A DNA stretch of 51,582 bases from Clostridiales bacterium (GTDB lineage: Bacteria > Bacillota > Clostridia > Mahellales > Mahellaceae): NCBI GenBank assembly GCA_030156435.1, contig JASGMM010000005.1, positions 1 through 51,582 of the forward strand, in the 5' to 3' direction. How positions within the stretch are numbered: position 1 is the stretch's first letter; the number at the start of each line of letters is the position of its first letter. Below, piece by piece: positions 1 through 9,444 of this stretch. The translations under genes were made by a program, and so were the position numbers. The notes below the pieces were generated by a model. The model made no database searches. It saw only the letters and a list, made by a program, of their open reading frames with translations, and was not told the DNA's origin.

Positions 1-175
1 TGGCATAAGGCTTGACATATATGCTGAGCGGGCTTTTGAAGCGTAGGACCACAGCAATCTTTGATTGCGTAGTGGTCCAGCTTCACAGCCGTAGCGAGGC
101 ATATATGTCAAGCCTGTAGCGGGCATAGGATTTATATCATTGCACGCGCTGAATTTGTTATATTACAAATTACAG
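1..175. repeat. Right part of a MITE-like repeat containing a nested palindrome
   Basis: Non-coding. The last 60 bases (about 116-175) match the right end of the intact element at 24295-24579, including the terminal sequence read as TATTACAAATTACAG here and TATTACGAATCGCAG there. In front of it lies a long imperfect palindrome: 9-24 pairs perfectly with 99-114, and inside it 38-59 pairs with 63-84 with small bulges. The left end of the element lies outside the window. No transposase is visible, so it would have moved in trans, if at all. Confidence 0.55.
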
Positions 176-183
176 GTCTGACA

Positions 184-410
184 CTACAATTCGTAATATG
201 CGACTCAAATAGGTGATACAAAGCTGGAGAACGCCTTGAAATATTGCGTAGGCGTACTCAATGAGCGCAGCGCAGAGCAAGCGTAGATCGGGCATGGGCG
301 TCCGACCAACCGCGTAAGCAAATGGCCTAAAGCCAGAAGCAGGTCTTAGAATGTTTCGCCGTGCGCTAAACGAAACGAATTGAAGATAGGTTATAAGGCA
401 TATGAATGGC
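184..410. repeat. Second, decayed MITE-like repeat copy
   Basis: Positions 221-310 match 24351-24440 at all but a handful of bases, and the left end around 184-200 resembles the left terminal inverted repeat of the 24295 element. The copy loses similarity after about 385 and has no recognisable right terminal repeat, so it looks truncated. An open frame crosses it on the minus strand, and a related frame crosses the other copy, but there is no ribosome binding site or protein-like composition. From 411 to 527 I see no gene. Confidence 0.55.
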
Positions 411-527
411 ACGCTTTTTAATTAAAAAATTAGCGCATCAACGTAGATTGGGAACAAAGATCTTGAAATGTCCATAGAAAGATGTTTTAAATAGACATGC
501 TATTTTAGTTACCGCCAAGATCAGGAA

Positions 528-1286
528 CTATGTCTTATACAATCGTATTCCCATTTCTGTTATAGCGTCTTCCACATCATGTGGTATATCACCGTTCGTT
601 ATTATCATATTTACAGCTGAAAGCGGCGCATAAGATATGAGCGAGCGCTTACCGAATTTACTGCTATCTGCCACTAATATAATCTCTTTAGCCGACGCTA
701 TCATGTGTCTTTTTGCCTCAGCTTCCAGAGCATTGGATACTGTCAGGCCAGACAAAATATCTACGCCGCTTGCCGCTAATAAGAGTTTATCGGCATTGAT
801 GCGTTGGAATGCCGACGTGCATTCAGGGCCGACCAGAGAATAGCTACCTTTAAGCAGCGTACCGCCTGTTACCATAAGGTCGATTTTATCTTTAGCTGCC
901 AATTCATCGGCTACATGTATATCGTTTGTTATAACTTTTATGCTAATATTGGTTATAGCTCGAGCTATAGCCATAGTAGTGGTTCCACTATCAAATATTA
1001 CTGAATCATCTTCGTTTATTAGCGATACGGCTAAATGCGCGATTTCTTCTTTTTTTTGAGCATTTATAGTTAAACGCTGTGAAATAGGCGGTACCGACCT
1101 AACTCCATCGTCCAGCATAGCACCGCCATGGGTTTTCTTTAATATTCCTTGTGACTCCAGCGCATCCATATCGCGGCGTATGGTTTCCATCGAAACGTTA
1201 AATTGACGGCTTAAATCCGAAACTTTTACAAAGCCATTCTTTTGGAGAAGTTCCGTAATCCTCTGTTGCCTTTCTTGCGCTAACAA
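528..1286 (-). CDS. DeoR/GlpR-family transcriptional regulator
   Basis: A 252-residue DNA-binding regulator of full family length. The N-terminal winged helix-turn-helix (about residues 5-57, with VSMETIRRDMDALE as recognition region) is typical of DeoR repressors. The rest is a DeoRC sensor domain of the sugar-isomerase fold (IFDSGTTTMAIA near 95, NDIHVADEL near 120), which normally binds a phosphorylated sugar. The start is TTG, preceded by GGAGGA at good distance. It lies downstream of pgsA with its own promoter. No sugar-use gene is in the window, so its target and inducer cannot be named. Confidence 0.9.
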   Translation of the reverse strand: MLAQERQQRITELLQKNGFVKVSDLSRQFNVSMETIRRDMDALESQGILKKTHGGAMLDDGVRSVPPISQRLTINAQKKEEIAHLAVSLINEDDSVIFDSGTTTMAIARAITNISIKVITNDIHVADELAAKDKIDLMVTGGTLLKGSYSLVGPECTSAFQRINADKLLLAASGVDILSGLTVSNALEAEAKRHMIASAKEIILVADSSKFGKRSLISYAPLSAVNMIITNGDIPHDVEDAITEMGIRLYKT

Positions 1287-1341
1287 TGCTCTATTCCTCC
1301 TACTTTAAAACGCTTTCCGTCTACCGTAAAATCATAGCAAC

Positions 1342-1370
1342 ATAATATAACATAACAACAATTAATGCAA
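1342..1370 (-). promoter_or_regulatory. Vegetative promoter for the DeoR-type regulator
   Basis: On the minus strand the -35 box TTGCAT (1365-1370) is followed after 17 bases by the -10 box TATTAT (1342-1347), about 55 bases upstream of the TTG start. Both boxes are close to the housekeeping sigma-factor consensus. The surrounding sequence is strongly AT-rich, so chance matches are possible. Confidence 0.5.
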
Positions 1371-1387
1371 CAGCAAATTTATATTCA

Positions 1388-1921
1388 TCAGATGAACATT
1401 TCCTTGTTCTTATAAATATAATCTATACCTGAAATAATAGTTAGGACGACAGCAGACCAGAACACCCACATAGCCAACGAAGTTATATATATACCAAAAA
1501 GATAATCTCCCCATATAAGCATTATTATGGCAATATCCTGCATCACCGTCTTAACTTTGCCCCATGGGCTAGCTGCTATTATTTTACCATTAGCAGCGGC
1601 TATACTTCTAAAACCTGTTATAAGAAATTCACGGCTCAGTATTATTATAACGGGAATAGATGATATTATGCCTTGCTCGACTAATACGAGCAAGGCCGCT
1701 GTAACCAGCAATTTATCAGCCAATGGGTCAAGAAATTTGCCTAGCGCCGATGTTTCCTTCATACTACGCGCTATATAACCATCCAGGATATCGGTTAGCG
1801 CAGCTATTGTGAATATTACGGCTGATATATAATTGCCATATTTGATAGGCAATATCAAGAATATGATAAACACCGGTATTAACACGATTCTAGCTAAGGT
1901 TACCTTATTGGCCAGATTCAT
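1388..1921 (-). CDS. pgsA: CDP-diacylglycerol--glycerol-3-phosphate 3-phosphatidyltransferase
   Basis: Makes phosphatidylglycerol phosphate, the committed step to phosphatidylglycerol, in the cytoplasmic membrane. The 177-residue length is normal. The CDP-alcohol phosphotransferase signature D-G-x2-A-R-x8-G-x3-D-x3-D is present around residues 46-70 (DGYIAR, then GKFLDPLADK). Several hydrophobic helices follow. Its ATG overlaps the rimO stop by 4 bases, so it is translationally coupled to rimO. Confidence 0.95.
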   Translation of the reverse strand: MNLANKVTLARIVLIPVFIIFLILPIKYGNYISAVIFTIAALTDILDGYIARSMKETSALGKFLDPLADKLLVTAALLVLVEQGIISSIPVIIILSREFLITGFRSIAAANGKIIAASPWGKVKTVMQDIAIIMLIWGDYLFGIYITSLAMWVFWSAVVLTIISGIDYIYKNKEMFI

Positions 1922-3240
1922 ACTGCTTCCCCCATCAAATCATAATCCTTTACCCCTGTTATCTTCACATAGACCATTTGACCTGCATCAAGCGGCTTAT
2001 CGGAAGTAAAATATATCAATCCATCTATTTCAGGGGCATACATATAGCCTCTCCCCACATAAACCCCGTTCTTGAGGCCTTCCACCAGCACTTTATAGCT
2101 AAATCCTATCCGCTCCTTATTTTTCTCTAATACTATCTTTCGCTGAACCCTCATAATGCTTTTATAACGTTCCTGTTTAACGTCTTCAGCAACTTGTTCT
2201 GGCATAGCGGCGGCTATAGTGCCTTCCTCCTGGGAATAGGTGAATACGCCTACATTGTCCAGTCTATATTGCTCAACAAAATCTCTTAGCATTTGAAAAT
2301 CCCTCTCGGTTTCTCCTGGGAACCCTACTATAAGTGAAGTACGTATGGCTATATCCGGTATACATTTTCTGAGCCTTTCTATAACGCCTTTTATGTCGTT
2401 CGAACGACTACGGCGCCCCATTTTCGCTAATATCTTATCGTTTATATGCTGTATAGGTATGTCTATATAATGGCACACATGCCGGCTTTGGGCAATAGCT
2501 TCTATCAATTCATCATCTACATAATCGGGATAACAGTATAATACCCTTATCCATTCTATGTTGTTTATATTATCCAATTCGTGCAATAATTCAGCCAAGC
2601 GCGGTTTACCATATATATCCTTGCCGTATACGGACGTATCCTGAGCTATCAATATTATCTCTTTTACACCGCGGTCAACCAGCCCCTGGCATTCTTCTAT
2701 TATATCCTCCATATGGCGACTCCTATAAGGCCCGCGCAAGAATGGTATTATACAATAGCTGCATCCGTTGTCGCAACCTTCTGCTATCTTAACATAAGCC
2801 ATATACGGAGGCGTGCTCAATATGCGCTTTTCGATGCCATCTACGCTCACGTCGCCACCTTCAAAATAAGCTACCTTGCCGCCATTTAATATTTTATCTA
2901 CCACAAAGCCTATGCTATGGTAATCGCCTGTGCCGATTACCGCGTTCAATTCGGGTATCTCATCCAGTAATTGCTCTTTGTACTGTTGGGATAGACATCC
3001 CACGGCTATAAGCCCCTTGCAACGCCCCATCTCTTTATAGCGGGCCATTTCCAATATCGTATTTATCGACTCCTGCTTGGCTGTTTCTATAAATGAACAC
3101 GTATTTATTATTATAACGTCTGCCTCTTTAGGATCATTAGTAATCGCATACCCTTTATCGGCAAGTTCTGCCAACATAGTCTCGCTATCAACGAGATTTT
3201 TAGGGCATCCTAAAGATATCATTCCTATGCTATAAGGCAA
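1918..3240 (-). CDS. rimO: Ribosomal protein S12 methylthiotransferase RimO
   Basis: Radical-SAM enzyme that methylthiolates an aspartate of ribosomal protein S12. The N-terminal UPF0004 domain begins with SLGCPKNLVDSE, the radical-SAM cluster is CDNGCSYC near residue 150, and a C-terminal TRAM domain follows. That pattern favours RimO over MiaB. The longest frame begins at a TTG at 3252 that touches the GGGAGG ribosome binding site, so I chose the next in-frame TTG (440 residues, 12-base spacing). The frame overlaps or abuts ftsK and pgsA, so the three form one operon. Confidence 0.93.
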   Translation of the reverse strand: MPYSIGMISLGCPKNLVDSETMLAELADKGYAITNDPKEADVIIINTCSFIETAKQESINTILEMARYKEMGRCKGLIAVGCLSQQYKEQLLDEIPELNAVIGTGDYHSIGFVVDKILNGGKVAYFEGGDVSVDGIEKRILSTPPYMAYVKIAEGCDNGCSYCIIPFLRGPYRSRHMEDIIEECQGLVDRGVKEIILIAQDTSVYGKDIYGKPRLAELLHELDNINNIEWIRVLYCYPDYVDDELIEAIAQSRHVCHYIDIPIQHINDKILAKMGRRSRSNDIKGVIERLRKCIPDIAIRTSLIVGFPGETERDFQMLRDFVEQYRLDNVGVFTYSQEEGTIAAAMPEQVAEDVKQERYKSIMRVQRKIVLEKNKERIGFSYKVLVEGLKNGVYVGRGYMYAPEIDGLIYFTSDKPLDAGQMVYVKITGVKDYDLMGEAV

Positions 3241-3248
3241 ATTTATTC

Positions 3249-5429
3249 TCAACCTCCCGTTTTGTTCATGTCGTTTATCTGTTCTTCGGTTATCAATACC
3301 TGACGAGGTTTTGATCCGTCGTATGGACCTATATAACCCCTCGCCTCCATCTCGTCGATCAGGCGTGCTGCCCTCACATAACCTATGCGCAGGCGCTTTT
3401 GCAGGAAAGAAACCGATGCCTGTTGATATTGTACCACCATCTCTAATGCTGTATTAAACAATTCATCCTCATAGGCCGCGTTATCACCATGATCATTTTG
3501 AGATGAGGAGCTTATCTCCTCCATTATCGCCATGTCATAATCGGCCTGCTGTTTATCCTTTATGGCATCGACGACGCGTTCTGCCTCTTTTTCCGATACA
3601 TACGCTCCTTGTACACGCATGGGCTTGGCCGCTCCAATGGGATAGTAGAGCATATCGCCTTTACCGAGCAATTTCTCCGCTCCTGCACCGTCTAATATAG
3701 TGCGCGAATCCACTTGCGATGAAACAGCAAAGGCTATACGTGAAGGTATATTGGCCTTTATGACACCGGTTATAACATCCACAGAGGGCCGTTGAGTGGC
3801 TATAACGAGATGTATACCGGCCGCTCTCGCCATCTGAGCCAATCGGCATATGGCATCCTCAACCTCGCCTGGGGCCACCATCATCAGATCGGACAGTTCG
3901 TCGATTATAACGACAATTTGAGGGAGCGCCTCTTTGGGAGCAACCATTTCATTATATCTGAATATATCTCTCGTGCTCTTATCAGCAAACAATTTATACC
4001 GGGATGTCATTTCCTGCACAGCCCAGTTCAATGCGCCAGCAGCTTTTTTAGGGTCAGTAACCACAGGTATAAGTAAATGAGGTATACCATTGTACAGGCT
4101 TAATTCCACTACCTTTGGGTCTATCATAAGCATCTTGACCTCTTCGGGCGAGGCTTTATACAATATGCTGGTTATAATAGCATTTATGCACACGCTTTTG
4201 CCCGAACCCGTAGCGCCCGCTATTAAAAGATGGGGCATCGACGACAAATCGCCTATTACGTTTCTGCCCGCTATATCCTTGCCCAGGCCAAACGCCAGCT
4301 TCGAAGGGTGATTTATAAATTCTTTGGATTCCAATACCTCGCGCAACAATACAGGTGATATATTTTCATTGGGTACCTCTATGCCCAGCGCCGCTTTGCC
4401 GGGTATAGGCGCTTCTATTCGTACCTCAGGAGCTGCGAGGTTCAAAGCTATATCATCAGCCAGGTGTATTATACGGCTCACCTTTACGCCCGGACCGGGT
4501 TGAATCTCATATCGCGTTATAGCCGGCCCCACGCTGACCTGCAACACTTTTGCGCTGATACCGAAACTGGCCAATGTGTCCTCCAGCATTTTGGCGCTGC
4601 TCAATACATCGTCCTTGCTCTTGGCCTGACGTTGCCCCTTAGCAGCTGACAGCAAATCTAAGGATGGAAAGGTATAAGCTGTATTGGGTGTGATTTTGCT
4701 CGGATGCCCTATCCCTATCTCTTCTTTTTGTTGAAAGGCAACGATCTTTATATCTGATTGCTCGGCATGAGCCTCTTGCGATACCATTTTGACAGCCTCT
4801 GCTTTGTGATTTTTTACATCCGCAGGATCTTCAGCGCTTTGTTGTTCTTCTCGAACGGCCGTTTTTTTTAAACCGGCTAATTTACCAACCACATGTGCTA
4901 TCGTCGCGCTGACAGACCAACCCGTTAAAGCCATAATCAATAAAATTATGGTAGCTATTGCTACTATATAGCTACCAGCTATACCAAACAAACGTATCAA
5001 AACAAAAGCAATAATCGAACCTATAAAGCCCGTACCTTTTGCCATCAAACCGTTGCTTATTCCGTTGCTGATATACATGGAAAACGAGGCATCTATGGCT
5101 GTATTTTGGGGTAAAAACCAAATCTGTATCAGACCTAATATCATGGCGCATAAAGACATAAACATGGACAGGCGGACATAGTTCACCTTCTTGCCCATAT
5201 CCATGAGAAATAATACTCCTATTACAGCTATAGCTATCGGCAAAAGAAAAGCCGCTATACCTATGACGGCAAACCACAGATCCCGCCATTGCGAACCTAT
5301 AATGCCGGCGGCTTGGGTGTATACGCTTACAAAGGTAAAGGCCGCAACGGCCAATATACCTATGCCTATCCATTCACGGTTCCGATTATTTATAGTATTT
5401 TTCCGTTTGGTATATTTCTTCTGCGCCAA
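3249..5429 (-). CDS. ftsK: DNA translocase FtsK/SpoIIIE
   Basis: Membrane-anchored ATP-driven DNA pump that moves chromosomes through the division or sporulation septum. The 726 residues comprise four N-terminal transmembrane helices (about 20-175), a linker, the RecA-like motor with Walker A GATGSGKS and Walker [13 protein letters not shown], and a C-terminal winged-helix gamma domain (about 655-720). The start is TTG after GGTGG. Its place after tepA-ylzJ matches spoIIIE in Bacillus, so this is probably the sporulation translocase, but FtsK and SpoIIIE cannot be separated by sequence alone. Confidence 0.95.
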   Translation of the reverse strand: MAQKKYTKRKNTINNRNREWIGIGILAVAAFTFVSVYTQAAGIIGSQWRDLWFAVIGIAAFLLPIAIAVIGVLFLMDMGKKVNYVRLSMFMSLCAMILGLIQIWFLPQNTAIDASFSMYISNGISNGLMAKGTGFIGSIIAFVLIRLFGIAGSYIVAIATIILLIMALTGWSVSATIAHVVGKLAGLKKTAVREEQQSAEDPADVKNHKAEAVKMVSQEAHAEQSDIKIVAFQQKEEIGIGHPSKITPNTAYTFPSLDLLSAAKGQRQAKSKDDVLSSAKMLEDTLASFGISAKVLQVSVGPAITRYEIQPGPGVKVSRIIHLADDIALNLAAPEVRIEAPIPGKAALGIEVPNENISPVLLREVLESKEFINHPSKLAFGLGKDIAGRNVIGDLSSMPHLLIAGATGSGKSVCINAIITSILYKASPEEVKMLMIDPKVVELSLYNGIPHLLIPVVTDPKKAAGALNWAVQEMTSRYKLFADKSTRDIFRYNEMVAPKEALPQIVVIIDELSDLMMVAPGEVEDAICRLAQMARAAGIHLVIATQRPSVDVITGVIKANIPSRIAFAVSSQVDSRTILDGAGAEKLLGKGDMLYYPIGAAKPMRVQGAYVSEKEAERVVDAIKDKQQADYDMAIMEEISSSSQNDHGDNAAYEDELFNTALEMVVQYQQASVSFLQKRLRIGYVRAARLIDEMEARGYIGPYDGSKPRQVLITEEQINDMNKTGG

Positions 5430-5520
5430 TATAAACCACCATACCTATCATTCTTGTTACTGGTTAATTATATCATCGCGCAGTTTATATTTCCAGTATG
5501 AGTTTATATTTTTGCTGTTT

Positions 5521-5739
5521 TTACACGAGTGTTATAATGCTGCCCGGCTGGAAACGCGCATCAAGATATAGCATCGGATTCGTGCTCAACAGCCTCTCTA
5601 TCCTGTACCTGCCGTCGCTTTGGCGTATGGCCTCCATAACTACGCCATTATAATTTATGATTTCCCTTTCTTTAATCTCCGCGCCGTCCTCTGTACCCTT
5701 GAACACTATTTCCAAAGGAATAATGGTGTAAAGCATCAT
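5521..5739 (-). CDS. ylzJ: YlzJ-like small protein
   Basis: A 72-residue protein that begins [15 protein letters not shown] and carries a PGSIITLV end, resembling the YlzJ family found between tepA and spoIIIE in Bacillus. Function unknown. It overlaps the tepA stop by 4 bases, which indicates coupled translation. There are no membrane segments or cysteine motifs. Identification rests on position and the N-terminal pattern. Confidence 0.75.
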   Translation of the reverse strand: MMLYTIIPLEIVFKGTEDGAEIKEREIINYNGVVMEAIRQSDGRYRIERLLSTNPMLYLDARFQPGSIITLV

Positions 5740-6443
5740 GCCTGTTTCCTTTCATCTATCAATTGTTTAAGCTTTATGATAGCCTTGGATACCCCTCCTA
5801 TTTCATCGATTAGGCCGCATCTAGTGGCCTCTTCCCCTATCAGGACCGTTCCTATATCGTTGGCCAATTCACCTGTTTTAAGCATATATTCCTTCAATTT
5901 ATCAATGGTTATATGAGAATGATCGCATATGAACTGCAGTATCCTGTCCTGCATTTTATTAAAGTATTCATAGGTTTGAGGCACCCCTATTATCATGCCG
6001 GACATACGAATAGGATGTATGGTCATGGTGGCTGACGGCACTATAAATGAGTAATCGGTGCTTACCGCCAGAGGAACGCCTATGCTGTGACCGCCGCCCA
6101 ACACCAATGATACCGTCGGTTTAGACAATGTGGCTATCATCTCTGCCAGTGCCAAGCCAGCCTCCACATCCCCGCCTACGGTATTAAGCACTACAAGCAG
6201 TCCCTCTACTTCCCTGCTCTCTTCTACAGCTACCAATTGCGGTATTACGTGCTCATATTTTGTAGTCTTATTCTGAGGCGGTAAAACTATATGTCCCTCG
6301 ATCTGCCCTATAATGGTCAAACAGTGTATATTGCTATCCCTTGTAGCCGTTAATCCGTTATTGCCCATATCTGCAACCGACTTGTTATCTATGGATTCCG
6401 GTGGTTGTGGCGGCGTTTCCTGTTTAATTATATTATTACTCAT
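5736..6443 (-). CDS. tepA: ClpP-like serine protease TepA (translocation-enhancing protein)
   Basis: A 235-residue cytoplasmic member of the ClpP/crotonase fold. TepA has been linked in Bacillus to protein export and degradation of spore proteins. The putative nucleophile is the serine in GGGHSIG and the histidine is in TIHPI about 25 residues later; the oxyanion-region motif [10 protein letters not shown] precedes both. I chose the ATG beginning MSNNIIK because AAGGAG lies 12 bases upstream; a longer frame starts at 6497. It follows the dpaB terminator and heads tepA-ylzJ-ftsK-rimO-pgsA. Confidence 0.88.
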   Translation of the reverse strand: MSNNIIKQETPPQPPESIDNKSVADMGNNGLTATRDSNIHCLTIIGQIEGHIVLPPQNKTTKYEHVIPQLVAVEESREVEGLLVVLNTVGGDVEAGLALAEMIATLSKPTVSLVLGGGHSIGVPLAVSTDYSFIVPSATMTIHPIRMSGMIIGVPQTYEYFNKMQDRILQFICDHSHITIDKLKEYMLKTGELANDIGTVLIGEEATRCGLIDEIGGVSKAIIKLKQLIDERKQA

Positions 6444-6511
6444 ACAAGTATTTTTCTCCTTAAATGCTAGGCTTTTTATCAGTATACCTTTATACAATGC
6501 GGATTATACGA

Positions 6512-6545
6512 AAAGCCCTTTGAATGATACCATCCAAAGGGCTTT
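6512..6545 (-). terminator. Terminator after dpaAB
   Basis: An 11-bp perfect stem, 6512-6522 with 6535-6545, is flanked by A and T runs on both strands. It sits 5 bases after the dpaB stop and upstream of tepA, so it ends the dipicolinate operon. It could act in both directions. Confidence 0.8.
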
Positions 6546-6550
6546 TTGAG

Positions 6551-7141
6551 TTATATGACCGGCGCCAGCATAAGCGGTTCCAATTGCCTGTTTTCCAGCG
6601 CTGCTTCTATTGCTGGTATTATGAGGTCCATGTCGGCTACAACAGAATTTTGTTTTTTAATAGGATCATCTTGGCGGAACGGCACTAGAAATACGTTCTT
6701 CATCATAAGCACTGCGCCAAGATTTCTGGCATTGTTCCCCAATATATCATTAGAGGATATGGCTATCACCACCGGTCTCTGGTTTCGCAAATGGGATTTA
6801 ACTGCCATGAGCACAGGCGTATCGATTATTCCATTGGCCAATTTAGCCAAGCTGTTACCCGTACATGGAGCGACTACCATAACATCCAGCAATTTTTTTG
6901 GTCCTATTGGTTCTACGTCGGTTATAGCTGTCAAGGGCTGTTTGCCAGTTATATTTATCAGTGCGTCAAACAACTGTTGTCTGGTCATAAACCTTGTATC
7001 GGCAGTAGATACGACATTTGATAGAATAGGTATCACATCAGCGCCAACATCGACCATTTTCTGTATTTGAGGAAGCACCTTGTCAAATGTGCAAAATGAA
7101 CCCGTCATGCCCATGCCTATCCTCTTGCCCGTCAAGCTCAT
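6551..7141 (-). CDS. dpaB: Dipicolinate synthase subunit B (SpoVFB)
   Basis: Flavoprotein-like partner of DpaA that makes dipicolinic acid in the mother cell for export to the forespore. The 196 residues show the flavoprotein fold: GMTGSFCTF at the N-terminus and VAPCTGNSLAKLANGI near residue 105. The start was placed at the ATG of MSLTGKRIG, 9 bases after GAGGAGG. The coding region overlaps the end of dpaA by 59 bases, an unusually long overlap for this pair. A terminator follows the stop. Confidence 0.93.
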   Translation of the reverse strand: MSLTGKRIGMGMTGSFCTFDKVLPQIQKMVDVGADVIPILSNVVSTADTRFMTRQQLFDALINITGKQPLTAITDVEPIGPKKLLDVMVVAPCTGNSLAKLANGIIDTPVLMAVKSHLRNQRPVVIAISSNDILGNNARNLGAVLMMKNVFLVPFRQDDPIKKQNSVVADMDLIIPAIEAALENRQLEPLMLAPVI

Positions 7142-8027
7142 CGCATTTCGCCTCCTCAATACCGTTTTCCTTGCATATGGACATTGCCGTATCCCATATA
7201 AACTGTGCCGATGTCAAAGGAGCTACCTTACCCGGCAGCCCTGGACAAAACATAGTTTTTACGCCATATTCCTTAGCTACAGCAAAATCCACACCACCCG
7301 GATATGATGCCAGATCTATAATAAGGCATGAATTTTTAATCTTGGCTAATTGCTCGTCCTTCAATATCACAGATGGTATAGTGTTGAATATTATATCCTG
7401 TTCATGTAAAACATTATCGATTTTAGAGGTATGAATCGGAACAGCGCCATAAGCACTGATCCACGCTAAATCCTCCGGCTTTCTGGCCGTAGCCGTCACT
7501 TTAGCGCCTATCGCTATCAAGAGTTTAGTTAATACCCTGCCCAAACGGCCGAAACCCAAAACCATGCAGCGGCTATTCCATATGGCTATACCGGTATTCT
7601 CCATCGCTATCTGTAAGGCTCCCTCAGCAGAAGGAATGGAATTCAAGACAGCGAAATCCTCGCGTGTCATTATATCAGCTATATGAAAGCCGCCATACAT
7701 GGCCGCGTTAATCATATCAATATCGGCTTTGCCCATTATGACCAACGTTCCCGGCTTGATATGTTTGAATATATCTGCTATATATATATCTTCACCGCTG
7801 TATTTAGCATTTAAATGAACACCATCAGTACTGCACGGTATAGGCATAAACATAAGCTCGACATCAAATAGATCGGGTGCTAATCGATCATATGATTTCA
7901 CTTCTGATGGAAGGGTTAACAATTTATCAAAACCGTATGCACGGACCTCGAAACCATTTTTATTTATGATATCGAGCAGCGCTACCTGCCGGTCATCGCC
8001 ACCTATGACCGATATTACCTTATTCAT
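7083..8027 (-). CDS. dpaA: Dipicolinate synthase subunit A (SpoVFA)
   Basis: NAD(P)-dependent subunit of dipicolinate synthase, acting on the lysine-pathway intermediate that gives dipicolinate. It has an N-terminal domain starting VISVIGGDDRQ and a Rossmann domain with VLGFGRLGRVL near residue 157. At 314 residues it is slightly longer than usual because its tail reads through the start region of dpaB; the last 25 residues are charged, Gly/His/Asp-rich and unlike a folded end. A GGGAGGTG ribosome binding site precedes the ATG. Confidence 0.93.
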   Translation of the reverse strand: MNKVISVIGGDDRQVALLDIINKNGFEVRAYGFDKLLTLPSEVKSYDRLAPDLFDVELMFMPIPCSTDGVHLNAKYSGEDIYIADIFKHIKPGTLVIMGKADIDMINAAMYGGFHIADIMTREDFAVLNSIPSAEGALQIAMENTGIAIWNSRCMVLGFGRLGRVLTKLLIAIGAKVTATARKPEDLAWISAYGAVPIHTSKIDNVLHEQDIIFNTIPSVILKDEQLAKIKNSCLIIDLASYPGGVDFAVAKEYGVKTMFCPGLPGKVAPLTSAQFIWDTAMSICKENGIEEAKCDELDGQEDRHGHDGFILHI

Positions 8028-8061
8028 ATTATTACACCTCCCGATCCTTAAGATCTAATTA

Positions 8062-8090
8062 CATATTATGAATAAAGAGGTGTAATGGTG
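8062..8090 (-). promoter_or_regulatory. Candidate sigma-K promoter of dpaAB
   Basis: On the minus strand CACC (8087-8090) is followed after 16 bases by CATAATATG (8062-8070). This fits the sigma-K pattern mACm-N16-CATAnnnTA except for the last base. It lies 35 bases before the dpaA start and just after the rarA stop. The Bacillus counterpart spoVF is a known sigma-K operon, which makes the match more credible. Confidence 0.5.
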
Positions 8091-8094
8091 AACG

Positions 8095-9429
8095 TCAGCT
8101 TTCAGAAGACGTGCGTATCCCAATATGCGTTAAATAGTCTTTTATACGTTTTTCATAACCGTTGTCGCCAGGCTCATAATACACGGTACCGATCAGGCTG
8201 TCCGGAAGATATTGTTGCTTTACGTAATGCTCCGGATAATCATGTGCGTATTTATATCCTACACCATGCCCCAATTTGCCCTCTCCATCATAGCTGGAAT
8301 CCTTAAGATGATCTGGCACACCGGTGTCGCGCTTGTTCTTTACATCGGACAAAGCCCTGTCTATAGCCATAACGGTAGCATTGCTCTTAGGCGCGCAAGC
8401 TACATATGTTGCGGCTTGAGTCAATATGATCTGGGATTCCGGCATACCTATGAACTGCACAGCATGGGCCGCTGCCATGGCTATAAGCAGGGCTTGCGGA
8501 TCAGCATTGCCCACATCTTCGGAAGCACATATGACGATGCGCCTGGCTATAAACTTAGGATCCTCACCGGCATTTATCATTTTAGCCAGCCAGTATACAG
8601 CCGCATTCGGATCCGAACCGCGCATGCTCTTTATAAAGGCGGATATGGTATCATAATGATTATCGCCCGCTTTATCATAGCGCAAAGCTCGACGCTGTAT
8701 ACATTCTTCAGCAACCGCTAGATCTATATGGATGATACCATCATCGGACGGCGGCGTGGTAAGAAAGGCTATCTCCAGAGCATTTAAGACGCTGCGCGCA
8801 TCGCCATCAGCCATATTCACTATATGATCTATCGCATCATCGGTTATATCTATAGCATAATTGCCAAGCCCTCTATCCTTGTCGGTTAATGCTCTTTTTA
8901 ATATTTCCTTTAAATGTTTCTCTTCCAAAGGATAAAGTTCAAAGACAGTGGAGCGTGATAACAGTGCTGAATTAACTTCAAAATACGGATTTTCTGTGGT
9001 AGCCCCTATCAGTATAATGGTACCCGCCTCTACATGAGGCAAAAGAGCATCCTGCTGGGCTTTGTTAAAGCGATGGATCTCATCGATAAACAGTATAGTA
9101 CGCTGACCGTACATACCCAATCGTTGTTTGGCCTCGTCGATAAGCCTGCGGACATCGGCCACACCGGCCGTCACGGCACTTAGCTGTTCAAAATGGCTCT
9201 TAGTAGTATTGGCTATAACTCGAGCCAATGTGGTCTTGCCAGTACCGGGAGGTCCATAGAATATAACCGATGAAAGCCTGTCTGCTTTTATAGCGCGATA
9301 AAGCATACGGCCAGGAGCTATTATATGCTCCTGACCTACAAATTCCTCCAACGTGCGCGGTCGCATACGTTCAGCCAAAGGAGCTTCTTTCTTTAATTGT
9401 TTGTTTCTATTATAATCGAATAGATCCAT
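8095..9429 (-). CDS. rarA: Replication-associated recombination protein A (MgsA/RarA AAA+ ATPase)
   Basis: Clamp-loader-like AAA+ ATPase acting at stalled replication forks. Walker A is GPPGTGKTT (near residue 60), Walker B is FIDEIHRFNK, and sensor 1 is GATTENPYF. The C-terminal MgsA tetramerisation domain begins near residue 260 (SAFIKSMRGSDPNAA) and ends in the usual EKRIK-containing tail. The 444-residue length is normal. The ATG was preferred to the in-frame TTG one codon earlier. It is 15 bases downstream of glyA, so probably cotranscribed. Confidence 0.95.
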   Translation of the reverse strand: MDLFDYNRNKQLKKEAPLAERMRPRTLEEFVGQEHIIAPGRMLYRAIKADRLSSVIFYGPPGTGKTTLARVIANTTKSHFEQLSAVTAGVADVRRLIDEAKQRLGMYGQRTILFIDEIHRFNKAQQDALLPHVEAGTIILIGATTENPYFEVNSALLSRSTVFELYPLEEKHLKEILKRALTDKDRGLGNYAIDITDDAIDHIVNMADGDARSVLNALEIAFLTTPPSDDGIIHIDLAVAEECIQRRALRYDKAGDNHYDTISAFIKSMRGSDPNAAVYWLAKMINAGEDPKFIARRIVICASEDVGNADPQALLIAMAAAHAVQFIGMPESQIILTQAATYVACAPKSNATVMAIDRALSDVKNKRDTGVPDHLKDSSYDGEGKLGHGVGYKYAHDYPEHYVKQQYLPDSLIGTVYYEPGDNGYEKRIKDYLTHIGIRTSSES

Positions 9430-9444
9430 CAAAGGTCATCCCAT

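Noticed and set aside
170-412. Minus-strand ORF in the repeat, sharing LRLLCAALIEYAYAIFQGVL with an ORF in the 24295 element
   Set aside because: The similarity comes from the repeat DNA itself. There is no ribosome binding site, the frames end differently, and the element is non-coding by structure.
8031-8086. Anti-ribosome-binding-site hairpin upstream of dpaA (TTACACCTC with GAGGTGTAA)
   Set aside because: If the sigma-K-like promoter is right, one arm lies in the promoter spacer and is not transcribed.
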